NCBI GenBank assembly: GCA_963700105.1
Contig: CAVOWL010000001.1
Span: forward strand, 124,001-188,000
Reading direction: 5' to 3'
DNA from: CAVUWL01 sp963700105
GTDB lineage: Bacteria; Actinomycetota; Thermoleophilia; Solirubrobacterales; 70-9
DNA length: 64,000 nt
The notes under the pieces were generated by a model, which was given only the letters and a program-made list of their open reading frames with translations, was not told the origin of the DNA and searched no databases. A program made the translations under genes and the position numbers. Numbering within the stretch: position 1 is the first letter of the stretch; each line of letters begins with the position of its first letter. Positions 7,652 through 16,534 of the stretch are shown piece by piece.

Positions 7652-8089
7652 ATGAGTGTGGAGAACATCAACACGGCCCGGCGCCTTTTTGAGGAGACCT
7701 GGAGCCAGGGCAAGATCGAACTATTTGACGAGCTCTGCTCGGAGGGGTTCGTCGACCACGATCCGCTTCTCGGAGAAGCCGGCCTAGAGGCGCTCAAGGA
7801 CAGGGTGCGGTCTTACCGTGCCGCCTTCCCCGACCTCACGTTCACAATCGAGGAGATCTTCGCCGCGGGCGATCGCGTGATTACCCGTTGGAGCGCGGTT
7901 GGCACCTTCGAAAACGAGCTCATGGGTTTTGCTCCAACAGGCGAAAAGCCCGACCCAATCGAGGGCATCGGGATCAGCCGCTTTGAAGACGGCAAGGTTG
8001 CTGAGACCTGGACCCAGTGGGACACCCTGCGCTTCATGAAAAACCTCGGGGCGATTCCTGAGGACGCCGTCGCGCCCGCGGGCAGCTAG
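7652..8089 (+). CDS. SnoaL-like (NTF2-fold) protein
   Basis: ATG at 7652 is preceded by CCGGAGGTAGAGAT; 145 aa, the usual size of one SnoaL domain. Motifs include NTARRLFEETWSQG, EGFVDHDP, YRAAFPDLTFTIEEIFAAGD and WTQWDTLRFMKNLGAIP, which follow the SnoaL/ester-cyclase pattern (helix with F/W, VDHDP, AFPDL, D...R, W). The NTF2-like cone fold binds small hydrophobic molecules. Polyketide cyclases and many uncharacterised proteins share it, so substrate and reaction are unknown. No polyketide genes are nearby; it appears monocistronic, followed by a perfect hairpin at 8097-8118. Confidence 0.85.
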   Translation: MSVENINTARRLFEETWSQGKIELFDELCSEGFVDHDPLLGEAGLEALKDRVRSYRAAFPDLTFTIEEIFAAGDRVITRWSAVGTFENELMGFAPTGEKPDPIEGIGISRFEDGKVAETWTQWDTLRFMKNLGAIPEDAVAPAGS

Positions 8090-8096
8090 AGCGCCA

Positions 8097-8118
8097 TCCC
8101 GACATCATCGTCGGGATT
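8097..8118 (+). terminator. Hairpin after the SnoaL-like gene
   Basis: ATCCCGAC, a six-base loop, then GTCGGGAT: a perfect 8-bp stem starting 8 bases after the stop codon. No long T-run follows, so it is a terminator candidate rather than a textbook intrinsic terminator. Confidence 0.5.
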
Positions 8119-8397
8119 CTCGGCGAGTCCGGCGCGCCGTCGTCGATACCAACTTCGGCGGTGCCGCCGGGCGCTCTCGGGATGGTATTGCGTTTGTCTG
8201 GAATTAGGGCCATGCGCATGCGGCAGAAATGGGGCGGCGAACAGCCTGCGCTGCCCCGAACTTGCCTGGCCCGAACATAGCCCGCCCGTCGGGGGTTCAA
8301 GTCAGTCTCAGGCATGTCCCAAGCCCCAGCCAAAGAGCTCATTCTCCGTCTTTTAGACGTACCGATAACTCGCTAGCATCACGGGCAGAGGTCGACT

Positions 8398-9264
8398 GTG
8401 CTGCGCAATGCTGCTCTTTGGCTCAGACCGGCAAGGTGGCCACCACTGCCTGATGGCGCACGCCGTCAAACGCCGTTGCTTTGCTGGTTTGCGATCAGCG
8501 CACAGGTCATCTTCATCGGCGGCTGGGTGATTGCCGGCGCCCTCGAAAGCCACTATTCGCCCCTTCGTCAGTACATCAGCGAGCTAGGCCGAAGGGGGGC
8601 TGCACACCCTTGGATCTTCTCTATCTCGGTCGCAATTTGGGGACTGGGATTCATCGCGCTGGCGATCGCGCTGGTGCCGGCGCTGCACAGGCGGCCCTGG
8701 CCGGTGGCGATGCCGCTCCTATTCGTACTCGCGGGCGCATGCGCAATCGCGGTGGCCCCTCTGCAAATGGACTGCTCGCCAACAGTGAGCCATCTCTGCA
8801 GGTCAAGTGAAATCGCGGGCACGCTTTCATGGCATCACTACGCGCACGAGTGGGCGAGCGTGGCGATCGATGCCTTTCTCCTGTTGACGCCATTTGCGAT
8901 TGCCCGCTCAGCCTGGCCGAGCCGGCTCGCTAGGCTGACGCTGGGCGGCGGGGTCGTGGCGCTGATCGTGTGGACCATCACGTTCTTTTTGTTCTATGGC
9001 CACATCGGCGGATACCAGGGCCTCGAAGAGCGACTCTGGGCGCTCGTGGCTCAGACGTGGGCCGTCTTGTGTGCAACGGCGCTGATCCTCGAGTCAACGC
9101 TCGATCCAGACGCCGTGCACCCTCCGCCCAGCCTCGGGACCTTCGGGACTTCACCCAACGAGCGTCGAACCGAGCTGACCGCTGGCAGCGCCAAAGGAGG
9201 GCGGCGGGCAACTAGCGGACTGATAGCTGATGAGCAACCAACCCTGAGGGACCCTCTTCACTAA
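8398..9264 (+). CDS. DUF998-family membrane protein
   Basis: GTG start at 8398; 288 aa. Six hydrophobic segments are visible: about residues 28-48 (PLLCWFAISAQVIFIGGWVI), 70-90, 104-122, 148-170, 182-205 and 218-232. The sequence HYSPLRQYISELG after the first helix is the DUF998 signature (SxxxxxISELG). A cysteine-bearing loop (DCSPTVSHLC) lies between helices 3 and 4. The family is of unknown function and sits in the cytoplasmic membrane. The C-terminal 50 residues are polar and low in conservation. The first 25 residues are doubtful; the true start may be downstream. Confidence 0.75.
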   Translation: MLRNAALWLRPARWPPLPDGARRQTPLLCWFAISAQVIFIGGWVIAGALESHYSPLRQYISELGRRGAAHPWIFSISVAIWGLGFIALAIALVPALHRRPWPVAMPLLFVLAGACAIAVAPLQMDCSPTVSHLCRSSEIAGTLSWHHYAHEWASVAIDAFLLLTPFAIARSAWPSRLARLTLGGGVVALIVWTITFFLFYGHIGGYQGLEERLWALVAQTWAVLCATALILESTLDPDAVHPPPSLGTFGTSPNERRTELTAGSAKGGRRATSGLIADEQPTLRDPLH

Positions 9265-9294
9265 TTCGGAGAGGGTTCTCTCTTTCCTAAAGAG
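9251..9294 (+). terminator. Two adjacent hairpins after the DUF998 gene
   Basis: ACCCTCT pairs with AGAGGGT (9251-9276, 7-bp stem, overlapping the stop codon). Then CTCTTT-CCT-AAAGAG (9280-9294, 6-bp stem). Probable transcription end of the DUF998 gene. Confidence 0.45.
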
Positions 9295-9422
9295 GGAGGT
9301 TGTTCATGGACCTGGTGAGCGCAGAGCTCCCTGCAAAGACGCTGGTGGTGGCTATTGTCTTCGGTGCCCGCAAGATGGCGTGCGTGAGATGAAGCTGAGT
9401 TGTCGTCACATCTCGGGGTTAG

Positions 9423-9540
9423 GACGGCTTAGCGGCTAAAACCCGTAACAGCACGCACTCCACGGATACGCGGCGGTGCGATCATAATCCGCGTGTCGAG
9501 GATTCGAGTCCCTCCTCTGGTTGCGCAGAAAGGCCTCGCT
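9423..9540 (+). repeat. Dispersed repeat, copy 2
   Basis: Best-preserved copy together with 11630-11741. Conserved blocks are ACGGC, AAACCCGTA, CCACGGAT, TGCGATCATA, GTGT and GAGAAAG/CAGAAAG. Near its right end GAGGATTCGAGTCCCTC looks like a tRNA T-arm (4 of 5 stem pairs), but a full cloverleaf cannot be drawn. Confidence 0.55.
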
Positions 9541-9589
9541 TACGACAATTTTGATTCCGCTCATCGGCGACCCGGCGCATTGGCACGTC

Positions 9590-10435
9590 CTACCCGCGGA
9601 CGGAGGACCCTTGCGCCGAGCCCTGGGCGAGTTCCAGCTCAGCGGGGTCGTGTGCGCAGAACGTGCTCACCTCCTGGCTATGGGCGGAAATCAGTTCTCT
9701 CAGGCGCTCGCGGTTGGCCTTGCGGGCGGAATTGTCGGCAGCCACGAGGCTCTGGAAGAAGCGCAATGCCGGAGGACATGAAGGATTGGACCCAAGTTCG
9801 CGGTGATGGAAGTAGCCATCCCCGCAGTGCAGAAGCCAGCCGTTGGGCGAGTTGACGGCGACGGCCGCGTGTCCAGTCGAGTGGCCCATTAGCGGCACCA
9901 AAAGGACCTCTGCGTCGATCTCGGGGACGACTCGCACGCTCTCAAATCCAAACCAATGGTCGCCGCCTGCCGAATGGGTAGCCCAGCGGGGATTGTGGGC
10001 CCAGTGGGCACCACTTATGTAGCGACTTCTCTCACGAAGGCTCGGGTGTAGCGCGGCCTCTAGCTCGGGCGCGAATACGTGCACCTGGGCGGCCGGGAAG
10101 TCTGGAAGGCCTCCAGCGTGATCGAGGTCTAAATGGGTTACGACGATGTGACGAACATCGCTCGCCTCAAAGCCCATGGCCCCGATTTGACTCAACGCCG
10201 TCAGTTGAGCGTCTTGCTGTGGGCGCATCAGAACGTTGAAGACAACGCCGAGCTGGTCGGGATCGCGCATGTCGTCAGTTCCGAAGCCTGTCTCGATCAG
10301 AACTAGACAGTCGGCGGCCTCAATCAGCAGGCAGTGACAGACGATCACACCGTCCTCCAGTAGCCCACCGTCACCGTTGATCAGGCGCCGGCCTCGGGGA
10401 CAAAGCGATCCGCAGCTGAGGTGGTGGACGCGCAT
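9590..10435 (-). CDS. Metallo-beta-lactamase-fold hydrolase (lactonase-like)
   Basis: Start chosen at ATG 10435 (MRVHHLSCGSLCPRG); an upstream start at 10552 would add 39 atypical residues. 281 aa. The metal site is THLDLDHAGGL at about residues 107-117, the HxDxDH variant of the HxHxDH motif. A later MGHSTGHAAV and LHCGDGYFH supply further His/Asp ligands. The opening (LSCGSLCP...) and the MGHxxGH motif resemble the AttM/AiiA-like subgroup that opens acyl-homoserine lactones, although members hydrolyse many esters and lactones. It is probably cytosolic. No quorum-sensing genes are nearby, so the substrate is open. It is isolated, with no operon partner. Confidence 0.8.
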   Translation of the reverse strand: MRVHHLSCGSLCPRGRRLINGDGGLLEDGVIVCHCLLIEAADCLVLIETGFGTDDMRDPDQLGVVFNVLMRPQQDAQLTALSQIGAMGFEASDVRHIVVTHLDLDHAGGLPDFPAAQVHVFAPELEAALHPSLRERSRYISGAHWAHNPRWATHSAGGDHWFGFESVRVVPEIDAEVLLVPLMGHSTGHAAVAVNSPNGWLLHCGDGYFHHRELGSNPSCPPALRFFQSLVAADNSARKANRERLRELISAHSQEVSTFCAHDPAELELAQGSAQGSSVRG

Positions 10436-10967
10436 GTCTACGCAGACTAGCCAATAACGACCTAGAGCGCCGGTCTTTGCGTGCATCTCGTGTGCTGAGC
10501 TCGGGGTGGAGCAGGATGGCCGATAATCCAGTGCCCCCACTGACCAAGCCACTCAATGGGAAAGTCCTCCTGCGCTCGGTGGAGCCGCTGAATACCGCCG
10601 GGTCAGGGAGGACGGCATCCATGCGTCGACTGCCACAAATCGCCGGTGTCGCCATGCCGGGACCGCCTTCGATCCGGACAAGATCCGCGTAGCTTTTCTG
10701 GGCAGCCCTACACTGACTCCAGGGCGCCTGGCAGACTGAGTATCGGTTCATGCGCGCATAGCCGCCCACGAGAGACGCGTACACGAACGGTGAAGAAACG
10801 AGCGCCGCCGACAACTCCACCACTGGTGACCTCCTACGCGGATGCACCCGTACTGGTCGCTCGGAATCCTGTGGCAGGGGACGATCCCGGCCCACCCAGA
10901 GATTCGGGAGCTTTACGCGGATGGACAACGACCACGCCCTGGCGATGGACCCGCTAACCGCGAAGGC
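10436..10967. other. Gene-free stretch
   Basis: Only short, arginine/proline-rich frames; no recognisable domain on either strand. Confidence 0.4.
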
Positions 10968-11198
10968 TCAGGTTCGGTACGTTTCGGAGCGAGCGATGCT
11001 CAACTCCCAGTAGGCGAAGGCCCAGTTGGCTACCGCTAGTGCCAGAAACGCCATTGTCCACCCGTACGTCTTCCCGTCGTTACCACCAAAGAAGAGCGTG
11101 ATGACGCCAAGGACAGCCAAGACGATACCGCTGGCTATGCGCACGCGCGCCATGGCACGGAGATGCCGATACTCCCATGGCCAAATAATTAGACGCAT
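10968..11198 (-). CDS. Small two-helix membrane protein
   Basis: ATG at 11198, 76 aa. MRLIIWPWEYRHLRAMARVR is a short basic N-terminus. Helix 1 follows (IASGIVLAVLGVITLFFGG), then a KTYGW turn, helix 2 (TMAFLALAVANWAFAYWELS) and a polar tail. The pattern YRHLRAMARVRxxxG...V is seen in small actinobacterial membrane proteins of unknown function. The much longer upstream extension to 11390 has no hydrophobic or domain character and is left out. Confidence 0.6.
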   Translation of the reverse strand: MRLIIWPWEYRHLRAMARVRIASGIVLAVLGVITLFFGGNDGKTYGWTMAFLALAVANWAFAYWELSIARSETYRT

Positions 11199-11869
11199 GC
11201 CGGTCCGCGGGGGAGATGTCCACCACCCGCGAAGACTACTCGGAGGTAAATTGTTATTCGGTGCGTGCATCGAAACGACTCGTGATTGACCGTGATGCGA
11301 TAAGTGTATCTGGCGGGGAGGAACTCGAACAGTCGGCGGGTCAAAACTCACGGCGAGGGCAATTCGATGGCTGGCGTACAAAGGACACAACTTCCGCGGC
11401 AGACAGAAACGCCGAAAGAGAAGCGTAGAGGGATGGCCGCCAAGTTGAGCCTAAGAGCCGCCACTTCACCGGCAATTTGTCCGGTGAACAGCGCCCAGGA
11501 CGGCGCAGCCCCGACTCCCACGGTAAGGGCCAAACTGCGCCCACTTGCCCTCAAAGCGTCAATACGGTGTCAGCGGAAGCCACAGTACACAGCTAGCACG
11601 CGCCACGCAGAACTCCGGTTTGGGTCGAAAACGGCCTATCGGCGGTCAAACCCGTATCTCCGCACCCCACGGATTTGCAGCGCTGCGATCATAGTCGTGT
11701 GTGAGAGGTTAGAGACCTCATGCTCGCGAGAAAGCCCTGCTAGGAGCCGGTTTCTTTGATGCTCGATTTTCAGCAACCCCTCTTGCTGGCAATGATAAGA
11801 CATCAGTCCGCGCCCAATAAGGTGGACCCGGAGCATGGGGTGGCCACGTCGAGGCGAACGGCCCTGTGC
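11199..11869. other. Gene-free stretch with a repeat copy
   Basis: No convincing gene. Holds the third copy of the dispersed repeat (11630-11741) and leads into the 3' end of the decayed minus-strand gene. Confidence 0.4.
11630..11741 (+). repeat. Dispersed repeat, copy 3
   Basis: Aligns along most of its length with 9423-9540. Shared blocks are ACGGCCTATCGGCGGTCAAA versus ACGGCTTAGCGGCTAAA, then CCCGTA, CCACGGAT, GCTGCGATCATA, GTGT, a GAGG...CCTC hairpin and GAGAAAG. Confidence 0.55.
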
Positions 11870-12600
11870 CACCATGCGGCTTCCCGCGGGGCTTTGTCGA
11901 TTCGCCCGGGACCTGATCGCCGTTGACGAAGTTAAATTCGCCATGGGCGTGGAGACTGCCGTTGGGGCAATCGGCGCGAAGCAGGCTTTCACTATCTCCG
12001 TCGAAGGACCAGGTCTTGCCGATCTTTGCTTCGACGTCTGTGAGGCGGTCTTTGCCTTTGGCAAGCATGGGGATCTGGAAGTTCGCCTGAGGGCCGAATT
12101 TGCCCCGGGCCTTTTTGGATCACGCCAGAGAGCACAAAGGCGGTCGGGGCAGGGATGTCGCCGACGACAAGAGGATCAATACGGGATGGCCTTCCTTCGG
12201 AGCACCGTTGAAAACTCGTACCGAGCCCTCGGGAAGTCGCCCTGTTTGGGAACTGAAATTCGGCCATGGCCTTGCCTTCGCCAATCAGAGCCTTTCCGCA
12301 GACCTTTTCAGACCACTCGATGGGCGCAACTTCTTGGGCCTGAAATTGGGCCTGACTCAGTTCCATCAGTCGAAATATCGAGCAGGCTGACAGCCCTTGG
12401 TGTTGATCTGAACATGGCGATCGAACTGCAGTGCGAGGGTTTGGAGCGCCGGGACGTCTCCTGACTTTTCAGGGCTCGCGATCTTAAGCGAGAGATGCGC
12501 GGTGATCGGAACAAACCTGTGCGAGGGCAGCCGTGCCAGGCTGATTCGCCCTTCGAGGGCCGCTTCGACTTGTTCGGCTGGTATCTGTCCGGGGGCAGCG
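11870..12600 (-). pseudogene. Decayed paralogue of the 12726 secreted-protein gene
   Basis: Minus-strand fragments in all three frames line up in order with the intact protein encoded at 12726-13577. They are LPSHRFVPITAHLSLKIASP, LQTLALQFDRHVQINTKGCQ, VCGKALIGEGKAMAEFQFPN, GSVRVFNGAPKEGHPVLILL, VGDIPAPTAFVLSGVIQKG and IGKTWSFDGDSESLLRADCP then GEFNFVNGDQVPGEST. At least four frame changes and one stop (after ARYFD) break the reading. It is therefore a pseudogene of the same family, oriented away from the intact copy (head-to-head). No signal peptide is recognisable at its start. Confidence 0.7.
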
Positions 12601-12725
12601 CCGATGAGCCATCCGACCAGCTGATCTACCGTACCTCTAATCCAAGTGTTGAGGCAAACGCTACGTTGTCAACCGAGTCGCGCGAGGGTATCCTCAGTTT
12701 TCCCCAATTTCGTGGAGATGAGGGA

Positions 12726-13577
12726 GTGCGGAGAAACCTGATCGTTGCTCTGGCGGCCGTTGCGGCGATTGCGGGCGCGACCTCGTCCGCCACGAGAGCC
12801 CAGCCCGTAGAAGAGTGCGGCGCGCTTCCCTCGCCCAGCGCAGAGATCGTCCCCTCGACACTGCCAAGGACCAAGCTGGCTCCCGTCTCCCTTCAGGGTG
12901 ACGCCAGGTTTCCACCCTGCGCGAGCCCTCAATCTCCTCCGCTTACCGAGGCGGTTATCGAGATCAATAAGAACGCCGCGATCGATACCACCGGGCTTCC
13001 GACTTGCACGAGAGGCCGACTCGAAACGATTGATACCAGCATCTCTCGCCAAGCCTGCGACAAGGCCATCGTTGGCAAGGGACAGGTCACAGTCCGTAAT
13101 CCGGCCGCTTCGTCGGGGGCGACTGATCTCCAGGTCAACTTCTATAACGGTGGAGCACGGGGCGGGACGACGACGATGTTCATGGCAGGGGAAGTCTCCG
13201 CGCCAGCACCTTCTGAGTTCCTGGTTTCGCTCAAGGTCACGAGGCTCGATCAAGGTCCCTACAGCCTGCAGGCAGTTGCGAAGATGCCACCGATCACCGA
13301 TGGCTACCTGACCGCCCTCGACTTCGATCTCAGACGGAGCTTCTACTTCGAAGGCGCCAAACGGAGCTTTCTAGCGGCGAAATGTCCCGCGCCTACCGGC
13401 TTTGCCAAGGCATCCCTCACATTCGCCCAGACCAACTTCACCTATGCCGACGGAAGCATCCAGAACTCGACGCTCGTCGGGGAATGCAAAGTGAGGCCGA
13501 AAAAAGCCGGAGAGAACTCTCGCATGTCGACGATGTGGAATCCTAGCTCTGCCGTACAGGCACCCCAGGGGAAGTGA
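12726..13577 (+). CDS. Secreted protein of unknown function, 283 aa
   Basis: GTG at 12726 follows GGAGATGAGGGA and opens directly into a signal peptide (RRNLIVALAAVAAIAGATSSATRA), so it is preferred over the longer frame from 12495. The mature part has VSLQGDARFPPCASPQSPPL, INKNAAIDTTGLPTCTRGRL, ACDKAIVGKGQVTV, then two beta-rich segments, and ends AAKCPAPTGFAKASLTFAQ then FTYADGSIQNSTLVGECKVR. This layout (PPCxxP..., TTGLPTC, CxxAIVGKG, SFLAAKCPAP, FxYADG) is a family of exported actinobacterial proteins without known function. Six or so conserved cysteines suggest disulfides. The upstream gene is a decayed copy of the same family; the downstream gene overlaps by 4 bp (GTGA). Confidence 0.75.
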   Translation: MRRNLIVALAAVAAIAGATSSATRAQPVEECGALPSPSAEIVPSTLPRTKLAPVSLQGDARFPPCASPQSPPLTEAVIEINKNAAIDTTGLPTCTRGRLETIDTSISRQACDKAIVGKGQVTVRNPAASSGATDLQVNFYNGGARGGTTTMFMAGEVSAPAPSEFLVSLKVTRLDQGPYSLQAVAKMPPITDGYLTALDFDLRRSFYFEGAKRSFLAAKCPAPTGFAKASLTFAQTNFTYADGSIQNSTLVGECKVRPKKAGENSRMSTMWNPSSAVQAPQGK

Positions 13578-13930
13578 AGTCTGGACACGACACGCGGCGG
13601 TTCCGCCAGGTTGTGATGGCTGGGCGCCTCTGCAAGCGCCTATCGACGCTCGCTTTGGTTGTTGTGATCGCCACCGCGGCTCTGGGCATTACGCCTGCAG
13701 TGATCTACAGCGCGTCGGGCGAACCGGAGGTACTTAGATCGGGTTGGCTCCTCCCTGGGCTTTCTGCAACCATCGCTTTTGGCTTATGGTTGATGGAGAG
13801 GGTCCTAGTAAAACTCGCGCTCCGGATCTATCGCGACAGGTTGAGCGTCGCCGAGAAGGCGGCAGCTGACTCGATGGGTCTGTTTCCCCTTCCCGCGCCC
13901 GTGACTACGAAGCAATCAACAGATTCGTGA
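13574..13930 (+). CDS. Small membrane protein, 118 aa
   Basis: GTG start at 13574 overlaps the TGA of the preceding gene (GTGA), suggesting translational coupling. Two hydrophobic helices are seen: LSTLALVVVIATAALGITPAVIY (about 23-45) and WLLPGLSATIAFGLWLMERVLV (about 58-79). A basic and then polar tail follows (LALRIYRDRLSVAEKAAAD). No family recognised; it may assist or anchor the secreted partner encoded upstream. Confidence 0.6.
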   Translation: MKSGHDTRRFRQVVMAGRLCKRLSTLALVVVIATAALGITPAVIYSASGEPEVLRSGWLLPGLSATIAFGLWLMERVLVKLALRIYRDRLSVAEKAAADSMGLFPLPAPVTTKQSTDS

Positions 13931-14308
13931 TCTAACGAACTCCTATCCGTGATCCGGTGGCGCCAGCGTGCAGCCTCCTTGCTCAATTCCTGAGCAGCAG
14001 ATGAGGCGGTTCAAATCAACCAGCACCGACCGCAAGCTACATCGATTAAAAAGGGTGGCGGTCATCAGTAGCTTTTGATATTTGCTCAACCATGACCCGG
14101 GATTTCCCCTCGAAGTCGGTCGCAGGTTGACTGGCACTAGATTCGTCCCCATATTAATTAGAAGGTACTTCAGACGGCGAGCCGGGAGGTAGCTTTCCCA
14201 TTGAAGGGTCTTCACGAGGCTGGCCGCATCATCGCCAAAAAAAAGCACCACGCCTCAACCAACCAATCGTCTTTAGGCCCCAGCCCCTGTTCCGTGCCTC
14301 GTTTGGGG
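13931..14308. other. AT-richer intergenic stretch between convergent genes
   Basis: Convergent 3' ends. TGCTCA-ATTCC-TGAGCA (about 13978-13996) is a perfect 6-bp stem. No gene is supported; the 102-residue minus-strand frame here has no domain features. Confidence 0.4.
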
Positions 14309-15106
14309 CTATGGCGCAGCCGCCACTCGCACGAGGCGCTCGTCGGCGCCGAGCGTGAAGCCGGGAAGCGAGAAGCGCGTGGCAAGCAGCTCGGGTATGG
14401 ACTTTCGCTCGATTGGCGTCACGCGGGTGGCATCTGGCGCTTGCTCGCTTAGGGACAGCTCACCCCAATCGCACAGCAATGTGCCGGTGCCGTCATCGCC
14501 ACGAGTACCCACTATCAAGCCGGTGACGAAGGGCGAGCGCGGATGCGTAGAAGTCCACCAGTTACTGGTTTCGACGTCAATGAGCGGAGCCGCCCGTGGG
14601 AGAAAGCCGTAAACATCGACCCATGCGCCTCCCTCCAGCTTCTGGAGCACGAACTCGGAGTCGTCCTCCACAATGCGAAAGCTCCAGCCTGACTGCTCCT
14701 GCGCCGGTCCTGGCCCGAATGGGATCGGCTCTATGATACCCCGGGAAAACCCCACATCGGCATGCCAGGTTTGGCCGTTATCGCTCACGCCGAGGACAAG
14801 ATGACTGCGCGGTCGTATTACGCCCTGCTTCGCCCCCAGGCGCATCCGCGCCAGGAACATATCCACCTCCGCACCAAGCATCTCGAGAACTGCCTTCAAC
14901 AGCAAGTTCTGCTCGAAGCAGTAGCCACCGCGGCGTTCGGTCACGAGCTTACGCTGGAGGTCCTGCACCTCCAGCGACACCGGCAGGCCCTGGTGCGGGT
15001 CGAGGTTCTCGAAGGGGATCGAGGTCAGGTGAGCTCTATGCAAATGCACGATACTCGAGGCATCGGCCAGGCCAATCCGCTCCAAGTAGGCATCCAGGTC
15101 GAGCAT
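14309..15106 (-). CDS. nat: Arylamine N-acetyltransferase
   Basis: ATG at 15106, 265 aa, the normal length of the family. The product opens LDLDAYLERIGL and has the conserved SIPFENLD. The catalytic triad is complete: C63 in RRGGYCFEQN, H102 in RSHLVLGV and D117 in HADVGF. The enzyme transfers an acetyl group from acetyl-CoA to arylamines and hydrazines, is cytosolic, and in actinobacteria can act on other acyl-CoAs. The C-terminal part (about 190-265) is present and unbroken. A longer start at 15190 lacks NAT features. It stands alone, convergent with the gene at 13574. Confidence 0.92.
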   Translation of the reverse strand: MLDLDAYLERIGLADASSIVHLHRAHLTSIPFENLDPHQGLPVSLEVQDLQRKLVTERRGGYCFEQNLLLKAVLEMLGAEVDMFLARMRLGAKQGVIRPRSHLVLGVSDNGQTWHADVGFSRGIIEPIPFGPGPAQEQSGWSFRIVEDDSEFVLQKLEGGAWVDVYGFLPRAAPLIDVETSNWWTSTHPRSPFVTGLIVGTRGDDGTGTLLCDWGELSLSEQAPDATRVTPIERKSIPELLATRFSLPGFTLGADERLVRVAAAP

Positions 15107-15625
15107 AGCGGCAAGTTTAGGGTGTTCTTCTCGACGCAAAGCAAGGCGCGGATCACCGCCCTTGATAGACCGCCCTGCGGTGCAGCGCAAGCGCAGGGTG
15201 TCCCCTGCATCGACTCATCAGGTGCGGCGGCTTTTCGACGCCGCGGGAAGATGCTCCCTGTGTCGCACCGACCAGCTTCGGCACGGAGTGTTTAGTTGAG
15301 GCCGTGCCGTGCCGGCCGGGCCGTGCGACAGCCTTCCGGAGCACCATCACGATGCGGCACCCGGTGCGAGCCGGCGACCCGCTGGGCCGTAAGGGTTGCG
15401 CTCCACGTCGACACGTCTAATCCTTCGGCCATCGTGGCCTATCGAGCCCGCTCAGCGCATGAACCCAGACCAAGAAGGACACGCCACCGACCATGGTCAT
15501 CGTGTCGATGTTCGCGTCGATCTGATCGGAACAGATGCATGGCGGCTCTTGGATAACCGGCCACACAAATTGTCGCCCGCCTCGGTTGTAATGCCCCATC
15601 CTGCTCGATATGGTCTCGCCTCGGA
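15107..15625. other. Gene-free stretch
   Basis: Upstream regions of the divergent N-acetyltransferase and methyltransferase genes. No supported ORF and no clear operator seen. Confidence 0.4.
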
Positions 15626-16402
15626 ATGACTCACCCGTCGGAGTCGAGGCGTGGGAATGCCGGATATCGGCGCGGGGGGGCGTTCTATGAGGACCTGGAA
15701 CAGTTCGAGGCCTACCAACAGCACCGCGCCTGGTCACTGAATCCAAACACCGTAATGGAGCGACCGGCTCTCCTCGAAGAGCTAGGCACGACGGCGGGAA
15801 TGCGGGTGCTTGACCTCGGTTGCGGTGATGCCGAAATTGGCCGGGAGGTGCTGAGTCGCGGTGCTACGCAATACCGGGGCATTGATGGATCCACGCGGAT
15901 GATCCAGGCCGCGCGACATATGCTTAGAGATACCACCGGAGAAGCCTTACTCTGCGACGTCGAGGATCTCGCCGAGCCAGCCGAGACTTTCGACCTGGTG
16001 CTGTCTAGGATGGCGCTGCACTACATCGCCGACCTCGCGGGCGTATTTCGTGCATGTCACGCATGTCTCGCGCCTCGCGGTCGGCTCGTGTTCACGGTTG
16101 TTCACCCGGTCATTACGTCGCACGACTCTCGGGATGACTCAAAGGAGCCACGTCAACAGTGGACCATTGATGACTACTTCCTTCTAGGTCCGCGCGACCA
16201 GCAATGGCTTGGCGGCAGAACAGTCTGGTATCACCGGACTGTCGAGAACTACGTATCCGAACTACGGAATGCCGGCTTCGCACTCACCAACCTGCGCGAG
16301 TGCGCACCTCGCCGCGAGCGCTTTGACGACGATGCTGAGTTTGAGCGCCGCCGTCGCATCCCACTGGTGCTGCTTCTCGCCGCCGCACGTAAGTCCAACT
16401 AG
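15626..16402 (+). CDS. Class I SAM-dependent methyltransferase
   Basis: ATG at 15626, 258 aa. Motif I, VLDLGCGDAEIG, lies at residues 61-72. The acidic residue after strand 2 is in YRGIDGSTRMI, motif II/post II is EALLCDVEDL, and FDLVLSRMALHYIADL (about 122-137) is the motif III/IV region. This is the Methyltransf_11/25 fold. The C-terminal half (about 165-258), with HPVITSHDSRDD and WYHRTVENYVSELRNAGF, is the substrate-side cap typical of small-molecule methyltransferases. The substrate cannot be told from sequence. An internal start at a later ATG would remove the N-terminal helix. Confidence 0.88.
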   Translation: MTHPSESRRGNAGYRRGGAFYEDLEQFEAYQQHRAWSLNPNTVMERPALLEELGTTAGMRVLDLGCGDAEIGREVLSRGATQYRGIDGSTRMIQAARHMLRDTTGEALLCDVEDLAEPAETFDLVLSRMALHYIADLAGVFRACHACLAPRGRLVFTVVHPVITSHDSRDDSKEPRQQWTIDDYFLLGPRDQQWLGGRTVWYHRTVENYVSELRNAGFALTNLRECAPRRERFDDDAEFERRRRIPLVLLLAAARKSN

Positions 16403-16534
16403 GCGAGTTAAGCGCTTCCCGCGATTGCCGCTCCCCATCATTCAAAGAGTGCTCGCCCGCCGCACATTTTCAAGACTCTTGCCAACTCGGTCCCACCGCT
16501 CCCAGTCGTCCAATGTAGCCGCAGTAACGTGTAG

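Noticed and set aside
12495..12725. N-terminal extension of the 12726 secreted protein
   Set aside because: The extension has no export signal, overlaps the decayed paralogue, and a good ribosome site precedes GTG 12726.
13943..14251. Minus-strand 102-codon frame
   Set aside because: No domain character, in an AT-richer convergent intergenic region.
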